Shown: in pieces, positions 44,790 through 57,215 of the stretch
How the letters are laid out: each line of letters starts with the position of its first letter
How positions within the stretch are numbered: position 1 is the first letter of the stretch
Assembly (NCBI RefSeq): GCF_905404315.1
Contig: NC_066267.1
Span: forward strand, 4,168,501-4,232,500
Direction: 5' to 3'
DNA: 64,000 nt
DNA from: Leptidea sinapis
Lineage: Eukaryota > Arthropoda > Insecta > Lepidoptera > Pieridae
Program-made: the position numbers and the translations under genes
Notes under the pieces: generated by a model
Told to the model about the DNA's origin: nothing
The model's database searches: none
What the model saw: only the letters and a program-made list of their open reading frames with translations

Positions 44790-44945
44790 TTGCATTGTAA
44801 AACGTGAGTGGATTAATGTATCTTCTGTACTCAGAAATTCTTGCGATTGTTTTAACTGATTTATATTTTTCCTTAACTTACTCGAGTAAAGGATGTTTGA
44901 GTATTTTCGTTACATGTAATCGAAGTCGAAAGTTCGATGTCTTTC
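44790..44945 (+). repeat. Family C repeat, degenerate partial copy
   Basis: attaatgtatcttctgtact, ttactcgagtaaaggatgtt, tgagtattttcgttacatgt, in the same order as 40440-40650. Confidence 0.5.
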
Positions 44946-45124
44946 ATTTCTGCCAAAATTTACCAGATTAATTTATATAAATTATAAATGTACGTATATA
45001 GAACAAACTATAACTTATTTTTATATTTGTAATTTGTATCAATAACCTCGCTTCGATGAAGTTTTCACTTCTGTCCAGTGCTCTTATGCACGTGTTTTTT
45101 AACGTTTTTCTACGTTGGTTCCTC

Positions 45125-45290
45125 AGGGTGCGATGAATGGCGCTCTTAGGCAGTCCACAGGGTAGTAGCAGTAACAATAGGGTTCGGACCGTATTGGACT
45201 GCTTTAATACCAACTCTTTCGAGCTCATCGGCCATTTTATTGCCTATGATTCCGGCATGCCCTGGGACCCATCTGAGGATCGCTATTTTT
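45125..45290 (-). pseudogene. LINE RNase H domain remnant
   Basis: The minus frame reads LRWVPGHAGIIGNKMADELE then RVGIKAVQYGPNP and TALW-x stop. W-x-PGH-x-GI-x-GN-x-x-ADELA is the signature end of an RNase H domain as found in I/R1-type LINEs. Isolated and dead. Confidence 0.7.
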
Positions 45291-45339
45291 TATGCCTAAT
45301 CAAATTTTGTAACACAAGCTTCGTGTTATTTGAGCGTTA

Positions 45340-45415
45340 TTGCGTTTTGGTCTGAAGGGCGCCGCAGCTAGTGCAATTACTGGACAAATGAGACTTAACA
45401 TGTCATGTCTCAAAA
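45340..45415 (-). repeat. Family A repeat, short piece
   Basis: gcgttttggtctgaagggcg, ccgcagctagtgcaattact, gagacttaacatgtcatgtc. Confidence 0.75.
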
Positions 45416-45535
45416 ACGATGCACAAACTTCGATCCCAAGACCATAAACTTGATAATCACGTCACAAATAATATCATTATCACAAAATATAATCTAAACG
45501 AATTAGCCTACATAGATGCACCGCTTGAATACTAA

Positions 45536-45712
45536 AATTGTACGAAGCGAGGCTTGTGTGATTATACTTCAGAATGCACTTGCATAAATCTTGTTTGGTT
45601 CATGCAAATGGCGCGCAGTAACTCCGCAACGAATCTGAATTATGAAGACATAGCTTCCGGCAAAGATGAACTGCATTTCCTTTATATTTCAAAGTTTCTA
45701 TAAGATAAGTAA
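45536..45712 (+). repeat. Family H repeat, copy 1
   Basis: Shares attatacttcagaatgcact, ttggttcatgcaaatggcgc, cgaatctgaattatgaagac and tgcatttcctttatat with 53370-53550, same orientation. Confidence 0.75.
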
Positions 45713-45899
45713 ATAAAAGTTAATAAAATATGGTTTAGGTTCTTACATAAATAAATCCTTTATTTTGCTAGCAAACATGTAACAATGGGTGTAAATAGTT
45801 TTAATGTATCAATATTATCGGCCATTTCGGGCATGCAAAATTATTAATAACTATTAATTCATTTTTCGTTTCATTACAAAATTGTTATTATTATAATTG

Positions 45900-46170
45900 A
45901 CTAGCTGCCCTGACAGACGTTGTTCTGTAGATAGTAAACAACTGTTTTATATTTCAAAACATCAAAAATTATTTCGTAAATATGCTCCCTGTTGTTAGAA
46001 TGAAATTGTTTCACAGCGGAACTGTCAACCCTTGCGTCACTAAATTCTCTCACAGAAAATATGTCCAAACAAAACAAATATTGGAAATAAAAATAATTAT
46101 GGGTCCCATAATAATTTAAATCGAAATAAAAACTATCCTATCTCTTAAGTTGGACTAAACTGCACTCCAT
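45900..46170 (+). repeat. Repeat starting ctagctgccctgacagacgt
   Basis: Has the common insect start ctagctgccctgacagacgt tgttctg (split here for length), then attatgggtcccataataat and gaagtaatccccataact. The 3' end is not recognised. Confidence 0.5.
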
Positions 46171-46249
46171 GAAGTAATCCCCATAACTCCATATTTTAAG
46201 TACTTAGGTCAATTTAAATTTTGTCTTGTATTTTTATTAGCTAGTTACA

Positions 46250-46545
46250 TTTGTTTTATGAAAATAAGGGACGAGTTGAGCAGGACATTAAGCTGGTGTT
46301 AATGGATACGCCCTGCCCATTACAATAAAATGCCGCTCAGTATGCTTGAAAGCCCCAAAAATTCTGAGCGGCACTACAACTGCGCTCGTCACCTTGAGAC
46401 ATTAGATGTTTAGTCTCAATTGCCGAATTTAGACCAAAACACAGTAATGTTTACACATTACTGCTTCATGGCAGAAATAAGCGCCATTATGGTAGCCATA
46501 ATCTAGCCGGCATCCTGTGCAAAGAAGCCTTCCACTGGTAGAACT
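46250..46545 (+). repeat. Family A repeat, near full length
   Basis: aaaataagggacgagttgag, attctgagcggcactacaac, ggcagaaataagcgccatta, cttccactggtaga. Confidence 0.85.
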
Positions 46546-47123
46546 GGCATTAACTGCCTTTTCCTAAGTTAAGATAAATCAAATAAGAAGCTTTTTTATT
46601 CAAAAGTTTATCAAACCAGGTTTCCTTCTACGAAAGTTATCATCAATCATCGTCATATCCAAATCTTATATTTATATGAAACTTTATCTTTATTATACAC
46701 AATTTTTCAAGCATTTAGTTAAGTTGTGTTCTTGAATAAAGATTCTCATTCAAATATGCAGCTCTTTCTAGTCCAGTCATTACGTAGCTCGTGAGTATGT
46801 TACATATATCTACGTTCATAAAATCTTGTACCAAAAGCCTTTGAGTTACATCTTCAAGTACATAAATGAAGCTTTACTTGTATAAAAGTAAAATAGATTC
46901 GTTAAAAAGATTTTTCATCAACCGTTATTCAGATTTACTGCATTCTGTTTATAAAATAGTGCTAGTGTTACATGATGTAATAATATTTAGACGGAGCCGT
47001 GTTCTGTTTATTTATTTATTTATTCTGTTTCTACATACATATTGTAATGAATGAATTAAACAGCGATAAGGCATATTATTATTTATTTTAATCAGTTTAT
47101 TGTTAATAATATTATTATACTAG
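46546..47123. other. No gene seen
   Basis: AT-rich; short frame at 46866-47054 judged to be chance. Confidence 0.5.
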
Positions 47124-47540
47124 CTTTTAACCGCGACTTCGTTCGCGTTGAATAGTAACTTTGGACAATCTTTATTTTTTAGAATACTTTTCAAATAATA
47201 CACATACAAATTGATCTCTCCGCTGCTTGCAGCGCTCTTCTATGATACAGCACATATTATCTCTTGTCATTGTGGACAATCTCCTTAATAGTATTTCACT
47301 GTGAACTTTAATCTCTTATTTCACCCCCATCTAGGTCAAAGTTTCAATAGTTTATAAATGATTTCTCTCCATTGCCCTCTGAGCGACCAATAGCTTTCTC
47401 ATCAGGCCCATAGTTAGCGACCACGTCTAACTTACGGTAGTAAGTCATCACTGGCAACACACACTGGTTGTAAACTTTTTTCTTCAGACACGGTATTTGG
47501 GTCAAGAAGGTTTTACGGAGCATCCCGTTTTATTTATTAT
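47124..47540 (+). repeat. Repeat starting actagcttttaaccgcgact
   Basis: The start actagcttttaaccgcgact/tcgttcgcgt parallels the SINE-like repeat at 36705; ends near catcccgttttatttattat/atagattaa. Confidence 0.5.
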
Positions 47541-48882
47541 ATAGATTAAAAACAAATATTTCGTCGAATGTAAAACATTCTAATATCCAACATTCTCGCC
47601 ACCACTATCGTCAACTGCTCAATGCATACAGTAAAACAATTTCCGAACTCTCAGTAGCGTAATAGGTCTTATGTTCAGTATGCACTATTCGAAACTAATG
47701 TTAAATAGATTGCAATAAGGCTGACTTTTATCAAAATACTTAAAAATATTTATTATTATAAATGACACAATTATATATTGCCATGACAATATCTTAAGAT
47801 TTATACATAATTATGCAAAGCTGAATCTAGAACAAAAGAGTAAATGTTTGTGCCTTGTTGCCTTTGGCTGGCTTTTGTCCGTCATTTTTTAATAAATGTA
47901 CACAAGGCCTCAACGTATTCATAGACATATTATTATGTTATTGGTAGTTAATTTATTCTTTAAAATAATGTTGCATCAGAAAATTTACTAACTAAAGGGC
48001 TGTTTGGCAATGTACGTGTAAAGTTACGAATAGGTTACTTGCTACTTATCAATCGAATAAAGACATAATTTGCGTTTCACAATGTATAAATTGTAGCGTG
48101 GATCTAGTAGCAAATATCATAGTTACCTGCTGGATAGCCCGAAAAAGTGACGCTTATGATAATGTTTTGAATGTTTAACCAAAAAAGTAGTGTATATTTA
48201 TTAAGTGTACATTTCTGAAAATCCTGACATAAAAAAAGAAAAAAAAGGCGTGATAAATTTAGTTGTATTAAATATTATTCATCTGAGTAAGTGTATATTT
48301 GGAAATGAAGTGTAGCGTAGAAGTATATTGTATAATAATAATATTAATCTATTTATTTCTAAAAAATATTATAATTCTCAAATAATAACTATTTTATTTT
48401 AAGATCAGAACTCTGTCCAGGCATTTTTTGTCTATGTTCATATGTAACACAGAGCCTCCGCAATGAAACTGAACATTTTCTTCAACAACAAAACGCATCG
48501 TAAACTCGTAGACAGATAAGCAATTATCTACTTTTGTTTATTGCTACACCAGTTCGCGCTGGTTTTAAGTGGTACACGTTATAGGAGCAAAGCGATATTA
48601 TATATTATATTATTGTGTTTTATAACGATCCATACATAGTATAATTATATATGTGGCCGAATTGATTAATTAAAAACAGGTTGTTCCTAATATTGCACAG
48701 GAATCAGCATTAAATTGAATATTATTTGGAATGTTTCCGTAGTATTGAAATACTAGTACGCCCGGCAGAGTTATATATTGAAATGAAATTGTAGTGTCAA
48801 TACTTTTTCCTTTATAATAATCGGCATCAATATTCGACTGCCGAAAATAGCAAACGACACAAATATATCGGCTTTAGTGAGT
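47541..48882. other. No gene seen
   Basis: AT-rich, no recognised repeat and no long frame. Confidence 0.5.
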
Positions 48883-49055
48883 TTTACATCTTTGTGCCGT
48901 TTGGTCTCGAGACACTTTGCCCGTGGGGTCCAGAGGCACGGAGGATATATTAAGTACTATCTAGGCGCCTCAAAAGTGTTGGCAGCTATTTCTATCAATG
49001 GATCAGCCTAGCTATCCAACGCAGATATGCTACCTGTACTCTTGGTACACTTAAT
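48883..49055 (+). pseudogene. LINE remnant, C-terminal PFG-x-ETL block (family L)
   Basis: The plus strand reads FYIFVPFGLETLCPWGPEAR then, across stops, SVGSYFYQWISLAIQRRYAT and LGTL. Same type of protein end as at 59051-59373 (VPFGVETLGPWG...YL-x-QRI-x-LAIQRGN). Confidence 0.6.
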
Positions 49056-49381
49056 TTAATGATATTAAAACTTTAAGCCTTGTAAAAATAGCTATAAGAT
49101 TTGTTTTATACACATATTATAAACAAATATATTTCAAATTTAATTCAATATGAACCAGTTGGTCAATAAATAACAATCTAATTTAATATAATATGTTTTA
49201 CTTGTGACATATACATTGTGGGGCAACAGGGGAATCCACTCCAGGTTAAATACCGTCCACCAGCACCTTGAGACGGCGCAGCCAGCCTTGTGATTCCTGA
49301 CGGAGACGCAGATATTATCTCGAACTATATATACATCATATTTAACGTACCCTGGGTACAAATTTGGGCAAAATCTTTTGC

Positions 49382-49775
49382 CTCATGCCGGGGTATGTGT
49401 TATATTAGGGAGAATATCTGATGTCGCCGTTTCGACAACAGCAGATATTTTGAGGGTAGGATGAGTGTGTCTCCAGGCTACCATAGTGGTAAAACAGAAA
49501 CGGATCATCTCATGCGCTGCGTTCAAACGGCAATTGACGACGTGCTTGCACAGACTCCCTCAGCTGTAATCGTAGTCTTAGGTGATTTCAACAGGCACAA
49601 TGCCGAATGGCTTGGGTCATGCACCATAGACTACGTATGGCAATCTGCGAATAATTTTGCATTGTCGTATGGTCTGTCCCAATTGGTTGAGTCGCCAACG
49701 CGGCTCCGGGATGTGGATAGCAACTTATTGGATCTTCTGCAGACTACTCATACTGATAGCTACCAGATCAAGTCA
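49382..49775 (+). pseudogene. J1 endonuclease fragment
   Basis: Reads DDVLAQTPSAVIVVLGDFNR, HNAEWLGS, NNFALSYGLSQLVESPTRLR. The GDFN motif holds catalytic Asp and Asn of the APE-type endonuclease; it matches the endonuclease part of J1 copy 1 (VVLGDFNGHNAEWLGS, FALAYGLSQLVESPTRLP). RT absent. The GC-richer stretch just upstream (49200-49340) may belong to another LINE end. Confidence 0.8.
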
Positions 49776-51044
49776 TCATAATATAATGGTCTTACTAAAT
49801 AAATTATATAACACGAAACTTTAATCCATGCAAGTATATTATCAAACAAACAATCATTCTTGGCGTCGAGATTTGACATGAAACTTTAAAAAGCGCGAAT
49901 CTTTATTATTAATACAGACTACTACAGTACAGAGAGGTACTGAATCGATGAGAGTCATCATGTGTTAGTGATCCCACATGTATCAGTAAAGTAAATCCAT
50001 CTCAAAATAAAAAAAAACATAGACATGGCCAACGCCTTTTCCCCGTCTCGAGAATCGAAAAATTTCACAATAGTTGCGAAATGTTGATATTTTCAAAATG
50101 AAAGTCAAAGAACTTTATTCAATTAGGCTTATATTAAGCGCTTTTGAATCGTCACTATAAAAATTTCTTTTAAATTACTGAATCTACCATATGTTCTTAA
50201 AAAGGATGAGCTCGTGAGAAGAATATAAATTATTTTTTTTTCGCATTTAAATAATATATATTATTTCATAAATAGTAATAAACTGTATAAATATAAATTA
50301 TCGTATATTGGATCCATCAACCTTAACAGCTTGAATTTAATGTTTGTGTAAGAATATTGGCGTATTTTTTGGATAATATTAGATAATACTCGCTTGAGCG
50401 TAAAAATAATTAGTTACCTTAATAAGAACAACAAGAGTCACCTCGAATAATTGACTAAGGAATCGCGAAGAGTATAAAAGTAACCAGAGTAATTTATTTA
50501 TTCAAATTAATTCTTCTTAAATAATAAAATAGTATTTAAAATCATATAATGAAAATTAAAACCTACCTACCTACATTCGAAAGCTATGCCTTAGACGTGA
50601 GAAGGACGAATGCAAGTAACTCACGTACAAATACAAATACGTTGTCACGATATTTTTATGAAAAAAAAGGAAGCCCGCTGAGTTTCTTGCGCCCGTTCTT
50701 CTTAGAACTGAGGCGTACTTTTTCGAATGGTAGTTTTTTACTTTCAATAAGTGATTTAATATCCTAATTTGAATAAAAATGTTTGAATTTTTATTTATAG
50801 ATCTGGTCTATCAACGATAGAGCATACTCACAACTTAAAGCCTGGCAACATATCTCTACCCAAGTTTTGTGCGTATGTCCATGGTCAAATTTCCCATCTC
50901 GTGTGTCTCTTAACAAAAGATAGTTGTACCAGTCAGTAGGTATTATTAACCTTACCTTTATGAAGGTCTAAGTATGTCGAATGTTCTTAATTAAGGAATC
51001 AAGCACGCACAATAATTTTGTTCTTCATTTACTATCAGATAACT
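49776..51044. other. No gene seen
   Basis: AT-rich; the 72-codon plus frame at 50549-50767 has no recognised motif. Confidence 0.5.
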
Positions 51045-51335
51045 TTACTAGTGGGAGGATCCTTTGTACAGGATGCCAGCTAGATTATGGGTGCCACAAC
51101 GGCAGAAATAGGCACATTTCTACCGTGAAGCAGTAATGTGTAAGCATTATTGTGTTTCGGTCTGAAGGGCGCTGTAGCTAGTGAAATTACTGTGCAAATG
51201 AGACTTAAAATCTTATGTCTCAAGGTGACGAGCGCAATTGTAGTGCCGCTCAGAATTTTTGGGCTTTTCAAGAATCCTGAGTATCAATTACCATCAGCTG
51301 AACGTCCGGCTCATCACGTCCCGTATTTTCATAAA
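51045..51335 (-). repeat. Family A repeat, near full length
   Basis: gtgggaggatcctttgtaca, tctgaagggcgctgtagcta, tgacgagcgcaattgtagtg, ccgctcagaatttttgg. Confidence 0.85.
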
Positions 51336-51984
51336 AAAAACTTTGCTTTTGTATGTTAAACAAAAATGGCCGCCGGCAGCTATAGCCTAATAAATACTAA
51401 TATATTTTGTCTTCAAAAGCTTTGTTTTATGGCCTTTAGAACCAAGAGTAATCAATGATACACCCGGTAAAAAAATATCTCTGGTATTTTTGTCTAGGGA
51501 TACGCAGATATTGGAGGCGTCTTGTCGTGTCTGCGGGGACACGGTATCATAGGACCATAGAAACGCTTGCCGTGTACGCTTGTGCACTGGAGCGTATGGG
51601 AATCGCTTTTATGCTTATTTTGAAACACTTTTAATGTCACACTCTCTAGTAAGTCGTACTATCTATGTAATTCTGTGGCTTCCCTACTTTTTTAGAATAT
51701 CGACGTACGCGGCCGTTATTATGATAAATGCTCGTAACTGTACCATCAAGGGAAATATAGTATTCGTTGATAGCCGAGAAAAATGTTTCGTGATGTTGAC
51801 TGTTGGGATTTTAGGGTGAATACGTGCAAATAACTCATTGAAAACAGGTATTCAGTTCAGAAACTGTGGTAAAAAATGTTCTGTATGATTTGGAAGCTAC
51901 AGAATGGAATAAATAAAATTTTAAAATATCGCCTTAATGTTTTGACAGACATTATATTTGATTTTATTGATATTAAATGTATAA
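51336..51984. other. No clear gene
   Basis: Two 66-79-codon frames (51387-51587 minus, 51580-51819 plus) without recognised motifs. Confidence 0.4.
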
Positions 51985-52335
51985 TATCCGGACGACCGAG
52001 CCTTGCTCGGATTTTTAAGAATGTACAAAACTTGAACAAAAAAAAAAAACTAATAGGACTTCTGGATTCGAACCGGAGTCTTCTGCTTTCCGGATCACCC
52101 AATGTCCCATCTGACCTATAATAGTCTTGTATATCGAGGCGAAATTTACCTTTGTATTCTAATGTTATTGTAGCTGTTTCTCATTCAAACATGGATAAAA
52201 CCATTTTTTTTAAATTGAAACCTAGCTAGATCGATTTATCACCCCCGAAATCCCCTGCATTCGAGCCGTTCCGAGATTCAGATTATATATATATACAAGA
52301 ATTGCTCGTGTAAAGATATAAGATTATTACCATAG
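51985..52335 (-). repeat. Family T tRNA-derived SINE, copy 2
   Basis: Inverted relative to 41865-42190: ggattcgaaccggagtcttc, tgctttccggatcacccaat, gtcccatctgacctata; leader end gagccgttccgagattcaga. B box ggttcgaatcc preserved on the minus strand. Confidence 0.75.
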
Positions 52336-52514
52336 TTCGACAGTTGACATATGAGGTTCTTTTCATGTTTCTGTTTAATTTGTTTTTACCCCGAATTTTA
52401 GGAATTATTTTTGAATGATCAATGAATCATTCTTCATAGCTTACAATAATATTTAACAATATTTTATACTACATAACAATTAACACATTATAATAATCAG
52501 TGCAGTGCTAAATA

Positions 52515-52680
52515 CTTCACAAATATTAACCTTTATCCAGTTCATTCCTGCAGTTTTTCTGACGTCATCCTCCATTGTATTGGTATCATTGTAAGGCTGA
52601 CCCTTAAGGTTTCTTTTCGTCTCATAACTTCTTTTCCAGGATCGAATTGTTCCTCGAGTCATTTTCCGGGTACATTTAAA
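52515..52680 (-). pseudogene. RTE-type LINE C-terminal remnant
   Basis: The minus frame reads MTRGTIRSWKRSYETKRNLK and NTMEDDVRKTAGMNWIKV. The last part fits RTE RW-x-DD-x-RK-x-AG-x-NW-x-x-x-A. Degraded. Confidence 0.5.
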
Positions 52681-53369
52681 AACTGTACCTTCTCAACAAA
52701 TAATAGCCCAAACATTGAAATAAGTTGTATGCCTAGCAAACAATCTTCACATAGCATTTTAAATATTTTAATTATTAATTTGGTACTGTTCATGTACTTG
52801 ACAATGCATCTTAAGAAAGTTTATTATTTTAACCGAAATGTGCTTGTTTTGAGGACGTTCTGTAAAAGAGTGGATTTATGATAAATGAGATTAGTGGTAA
52901 ATGTGCAGTGTTTTGGTGGTATAAATGAACAAGATTTCACCAACTTATTTTTTCATCTTGAAAGAGAAAACTCGAAAGAAGTAACAGGTATTCATGTCAC
53001 TCGGCTGCGGTTAAAACTAGAATATTAGAAATTTGAACAGCAAAGCTATCCAAAAATTACAAATAACTTAAAAGTCAAAAAAAATCTTAATTCACTGTAA
53101 AACTTTATAAGTTATTTATAACTAACAATAGCATTCAAGTGAGTATAACATTAGAGTAATTATAACATTAACAAAATTTAGAACATTAATTCCAACTATT
53201 CCAATATCAATCAAATAATCATTCACATTATAATAAGCCTTAGATGTTAATTAAATTTTTACGATACATTTAAATTTTTTATTTATTTATTATATTATAG
53301 CTGTTTAATAATAACAATTTAATCGCTAAGTATTCTGAATGAATAAGCTAGCTAAGTGCTCAGCTATAG
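52681..53369. other. No gene seen
   Basis: AT-rich sequence. Confidence 0.5.
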
Positions 53370-53550
53370 TGTACTGTACGAAGTGATTCATGTATTTGAT
53401 TATACTTAAGAATGCACTTGCCATAAGTCTTGTTTGGTTCATGCAAATAGCGCGCAGCTTCATGCAGAGAATCTGAATTATGAAGACATAGCTTGTGGCA
53501 AAGATTAACTGTATTTCCTTTAATATATTTCACAATGTTTCTTAATATAT
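53370..53550 (+). repeat. Family H repeat, copy 2
   Basis: Direct copy of 45536-45712: attatacttaagaatgcact, ttggttcatgcaaatagcgc, gaatctgaattatgaagaca. Confidence 0.75.
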
Positions 53551-53926
53551 AAGACACTAGATATTATTAACGAAATTGACCGGTTTCTATTCAGTTTAAT
53601 CAATTTTCAACAGGAGCTAATTTGATCTTGTATATTTCGAGAAAAACCAGTAACTTTTATAATAAAGAAACATAAACACACGGAAACCAATGAGTTTCAA
53701 CTGGTTCTACTTATTTTCAATGTTAAGTAAGTTTTTTTTAAAGAAATATGGCAGTCAATTTTGATCTAACATAAGTGATGCCTGTTTAGTTTATATCAAA
53801 ATTTGATATCACTAAGTTAAAGTTAAATAATTAAGTTATACTTTGGAACCTACGTAGATAAAAAATAAATATTCATAAGAGAAATATTTATAGAAATACA
53901 CATTTTTTTTTTTTTTTTTTAGAATA

Positions 53927-53932
53927 TTTATT
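53927..53932 (-). terminator. Polyadenylation signal and A tail of J4
   Basis: AATAAA on the minus strand, six bases before an uninterrupted run of 18 A (plus-strand T run 53903-53920). Confidence 0.85.
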
Positions 53933-54195
53933 TAAAATACAATATAGTTATAGCTTACAATATAATAACACACACTTAAACTTTAGGAAGCTTATCTGTG
54001 TGTGAAGCCGCTTAGAATTAAATTACATAATATTTAAAAAGAAAACAACAATTACTTTCAATTAATACAGTTATTACAAGATGTTATTTTAAACAAAGTA
54101 GTATAGAAATCATTAAAATGCAAAACAAAAAATAATTATCAACTAAATGTTAGTAATTACAAATTAGTTGTCTACTTAGCTTACCGCAGATACAA

Positions 54196-57156
54196 TTATA
54201 TTAATGAAGGATTTTGTAAAAAGTACTTTTTTAACGATGACTTATATTTATTTTTATTTATATATAATTTTTGAATCTCTAAGGGAGTCTCGTTTAAGTA
54301 TAGAGGAATGACGTAGTTGTTTGCTCTGGTGCCATATATATTTGTAGATTTAGGTAATTTTAATGACATAGTTGTTCCTGTAAATTGTCTTAGATGAGGC
54401 AGTCTTTGAATTTCTCGAAGGAATTTAGATTCATTTATATCTGACAATATACGGAATTTCACTTTATCAAAGACATTTATAACCTTGCAATGTTTAAATA
54501 GTGCAAGATCCGTATTTTCTTTGTGTTTATAAAAATAATTTGGAACGATAGCTTTAAGAATTCTTTTTTGTAATTTGTATATATCCTCTAAATATGACTT
54601 GTACGTCCTTCCGTAACTGCTTAGTCCGTAGTTTATAACGGAATCCGCCAGAGCCATATATAATAATCTTAGGGCACTATAAGGTAACTTATATTTTAAA
54701 TATGCAAGTTTACAAAGCACCGATCTCAATTTAGCACAAACATGGTTTTTATGAGGTCCCCAATTGAGTCTATTATCAATCACAAGCCCAAGGTATGAGT
54801 ATTCTTGTACATTTTCTATTTTAATACAACCACACGTCTGTATTGGATTGTGGAAACAACGGTGGTGGTGGGCGATAATAGCGGGTACATTTTGTGTTTT
54901 ATGATGAGACGAATGTACATACATAAGTTTAGTTTTGTCAATATTAATAACCAATCCGACATCATGAGCCCACATACACATATTATTGAAATCTGATTGC
55001 ATATCATGTTCTGCTAATTTAAGGTTTTTGTTTGCAACAACCAAACAAGTGTCATCTGCAAATTGGTACACTGAGGCTTTTGTGATAACACCACACATAT
55101 CATTTACATATAGTAAGTATTCTAAAGGACCTAAGATTGAGCCTTGAGCACAGCCGCTTAGTGTAGGTATCATAGTGCTTTTAGTGTTTAATACTTTCAC
55201 TGATGTACAACGATTATTATGATAGCTTTTGATTAAGTTAAGAAATGGTCCCTGTATCCCATTTTGCGAGAGCTTTTCAAAAAGTATGTCGTAATTAAGA
55301 ACATCAAAAGCCTTGCTGAAATCAATAAACATCACTAATATATTTAGTTTATTATTTAGGTGACCATTTATTTCATTAGAGAATTTTTCTAAAAGTTGCG
55401 AAGTATTCTTGTTTTTTTGAAAACCAAATTGATTTTCGTTTATTATATTATTTTTGGCTAGAAAAGCATTTATTTTATCACAAATATATCGCTCTATTAT
55501 TTTATTTATGCTCGATAAAATTGTTATTGGACGATAATTATTGTAATCATTCCTTTCGCCTTTTTTATATATTGGTCGTACTATTCCTATCTTTAACAGG
55601 TCTGGATAAATGCCAGTTTTAATGGAGCAGTTTATGAGGTGTGTTAATATTGGGACCATCTTTTCTGAAATATATTTTAGGTCATAGGCTCGTATGCCAT
55701 CATAACCTGGACTTTTATCAATATTAAGTTTTTTTAAAATTTGACTTACTTCTTCCTTTGTTGCTTTTCCAATCCAGATAGCGCGGTCAGCAATGTTATT
55801 ATATACATTAGGGTTTAGCAGTTTTCCGAAGTGACATTTATTGGTGATTTTCTTAACATTTCTATAAAATTCTTGTATAAAATTATTTGCTAATTGTAAT
55901 GGTTCTAGACTAAAGGATCTTATTAAAATTTCATCTATACTTTTTGTGATTTTACCTGTCAAATTGTTTATTATTTTCCACACCATACGGGGGTTATTAA
56001 AATTATTCGAAACTGTTTTCATGGTGTACGTATATTTGAGCCTTTGCGCATATTTATTTGTTTTATTTCTGTACTTATTATATATAAGCCTATTTTTTGC
56101 ATTATTCATGTCTTGACGCCATATGTAAAAAAGTTTGTCACGTTTTTTACACATTTCTGTCAGACGGCTATTACTCCACTCACATGATTTTCGCTTAGTG
56201 ATATTAGTTGGACTTTCAATTCTACATTTGCTATAAGCATAATTAAATTTGCTATATATATGCCTCATAATATCATTGGGGTCATTGTAGGATAAAGAAT
56301 ATTCCAAATCCAGCATCAAAAGTTCAGCTCGTAACTTAGTTTTATCATAAGTGAACTTATTTCGAACTGTGTATGTACTTGAGTTATTCATGTTATTAAG
56401 TGCAAATGCACCGAGTAACGCGCAACCGATTATAGAATGATCCGCAGGTGCAACGTTTACTACTGCTGTGTATATATCACACTTAGAATTATCACGAATT
56501 AGGACGTGGTCGATACATGACTTAGTTATATTATTGCCTAATTTTTCTATACGCGTACAATTATTGCTGATGCCACATGAAAAACCTAGATCAGACAAAG
56601 TGTTTAAATATTGTTTAATTATGGAGTGCAATTTTTGGATATCTATGTTCATATCACCCATTATAATGAATGATTGATTACACCCATATTTACATAATAA
56701 TGATGACAATTCGTAAATAAACCTTCTTTTGTCTGTGTTTGGTGGTCGATAAACAGCGCATATATTATATTTGTTTTTATTTGGTAAATAAATTTCTCCT
56801 ATTATATGTTCGAATTCATTTAAAATGAAATTGTTTGTTCGTGTAAAATTCAGACTGTTATGAATATACATTAATATTCCTCCTCCTTTTTTGTTTGACC
56901 TAAGCTGTACTTGAAGTGTATAATTTGTTAGTTGAAATAACATGCTCATATCCTGTTTTATATTCGCTTCAGTTATCATTATTATGTCTATTCTGTGCAA
57001 GGAATTTGATACTATATTTTCTAGCAATGCAAAGTTTTTGATAATCGAACGAATGTTTACATGAAATAATAGTAAAGATTTATTATCAAACGGTAGTTGA
57101 TTACAGAAATCGTTCCAGTGAGTGCAACTTATTTCTAAAATGTTGTCACTATCCAT
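54196..57156 (-). CDS. J4 ORF2: APE endonuclease and reverse transcriptase (986 aa)
   Basis: Endonuclease, residues about 28-245: N34 (HVNIRS), E63 (MITEANI), Y136 (YRPPNT), D168 and N170 (GDMNID), D216-H217 (CIDHVL) and D239-H240 (ADHSI), all expected catalytic residues. RT, about 470-770: [37 protein letters not shown], motif A MFIDFSKAFD (D612, D618), motif [11 protein letters not shown] in place of the usual VPQG, motif C QFADD (D701, D702). The C-terminal part has a His/Cys-rich segment around 750-776, YLGLVIDNRLNW, and RILKAIVPNY. No RNase H domain. No stop or shift in 986 codons. Confidence 0.92.
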   Translation of the reverse strand: MDSDNILEISCTHWNDFCNQLPFDNKSLLLFHVNIRSIIKNFALLENIVSNSLHRIDIIMITEANIKQDMSMLFQLTNYTLQVQLRSNKKGGGILMYIHNSLNFTRTNNFILNEFEHIIGEIYLPNKNKYNICAVYRPPNTDKRRFIYELSSLLCKYGCNQSFIIMGDMNIDIQKLHSIIKQYLNTLSDLGFSCGISNNCTRIEKLGNNITKSCIDHVLIRDNSKCDIYTAVVNVAPADHSIIGCALLGAFALNNMNNSSTYTVRNKFTYDKTKLRAELLMLDLEYSLSYNDPNDIMRHIYSKFNYAYSKCRIESPTNITKRKSCEWSNSRLTEMCKKRDKLFYIWRQDMNNAKNRLIYNKYRNKTNKYAQRLKYTYTMKTVSNNFNNPRMVWKIINNLTGKITKSIDEILIRSFSLEPLQLANNFIQEFYRNVKKITNKCHFGKLLNPNVYNNIADRAIWIGKATKEEVSQILKKLNIDKSPGYDGIRAYDLKYISEKMVPILTHLINCSIKTGIYPDLLKIGIVRPIYKKGERNDYNNYRPITILSSINKIIERYICDKINAFLAKNNIINENQFGFQKNKNTSQLLEKFSNEINGHLNNKLNILVMFIDFSKAFDVLNYDILFEKLSQNGIQGPFLNLIKSYHNNRCTSVKVLNTKSTMIPTLSGCAQGSILGPLEYLLYVNDMCGVITKASVYQFADDTCLVVANKNLKLAEHDMQSDFNNMCMWAHDVGLVINIDKTKLMYVHSSHHKTQNVPAIIAHHHRCFHNPIQTCGCIKIENVQEYSYLGLVIDNRLNWGPHKNHVCAKLRSVLCKLAYLKYKLPYSALRLLYMALADSVINYGLSSYGRTYKSYLEDIYKLQKRILKAIVPNYFYKHKENTDLALFKHCKVINVFDKVKFRILSDINESKFLREIQRLPHLRQFTGTTMSLKLPKSTNIYGTRANNYVIPLYLNETPLEIQKLYINKNKYKSSLKKYFLQNPSLI

Positions 57157-57215
57157 ATTAAAGTGTTAGATAGTTATTAGAATGATAAAAAACAAAAGTA
57201 CTTAGATTTATAGAC

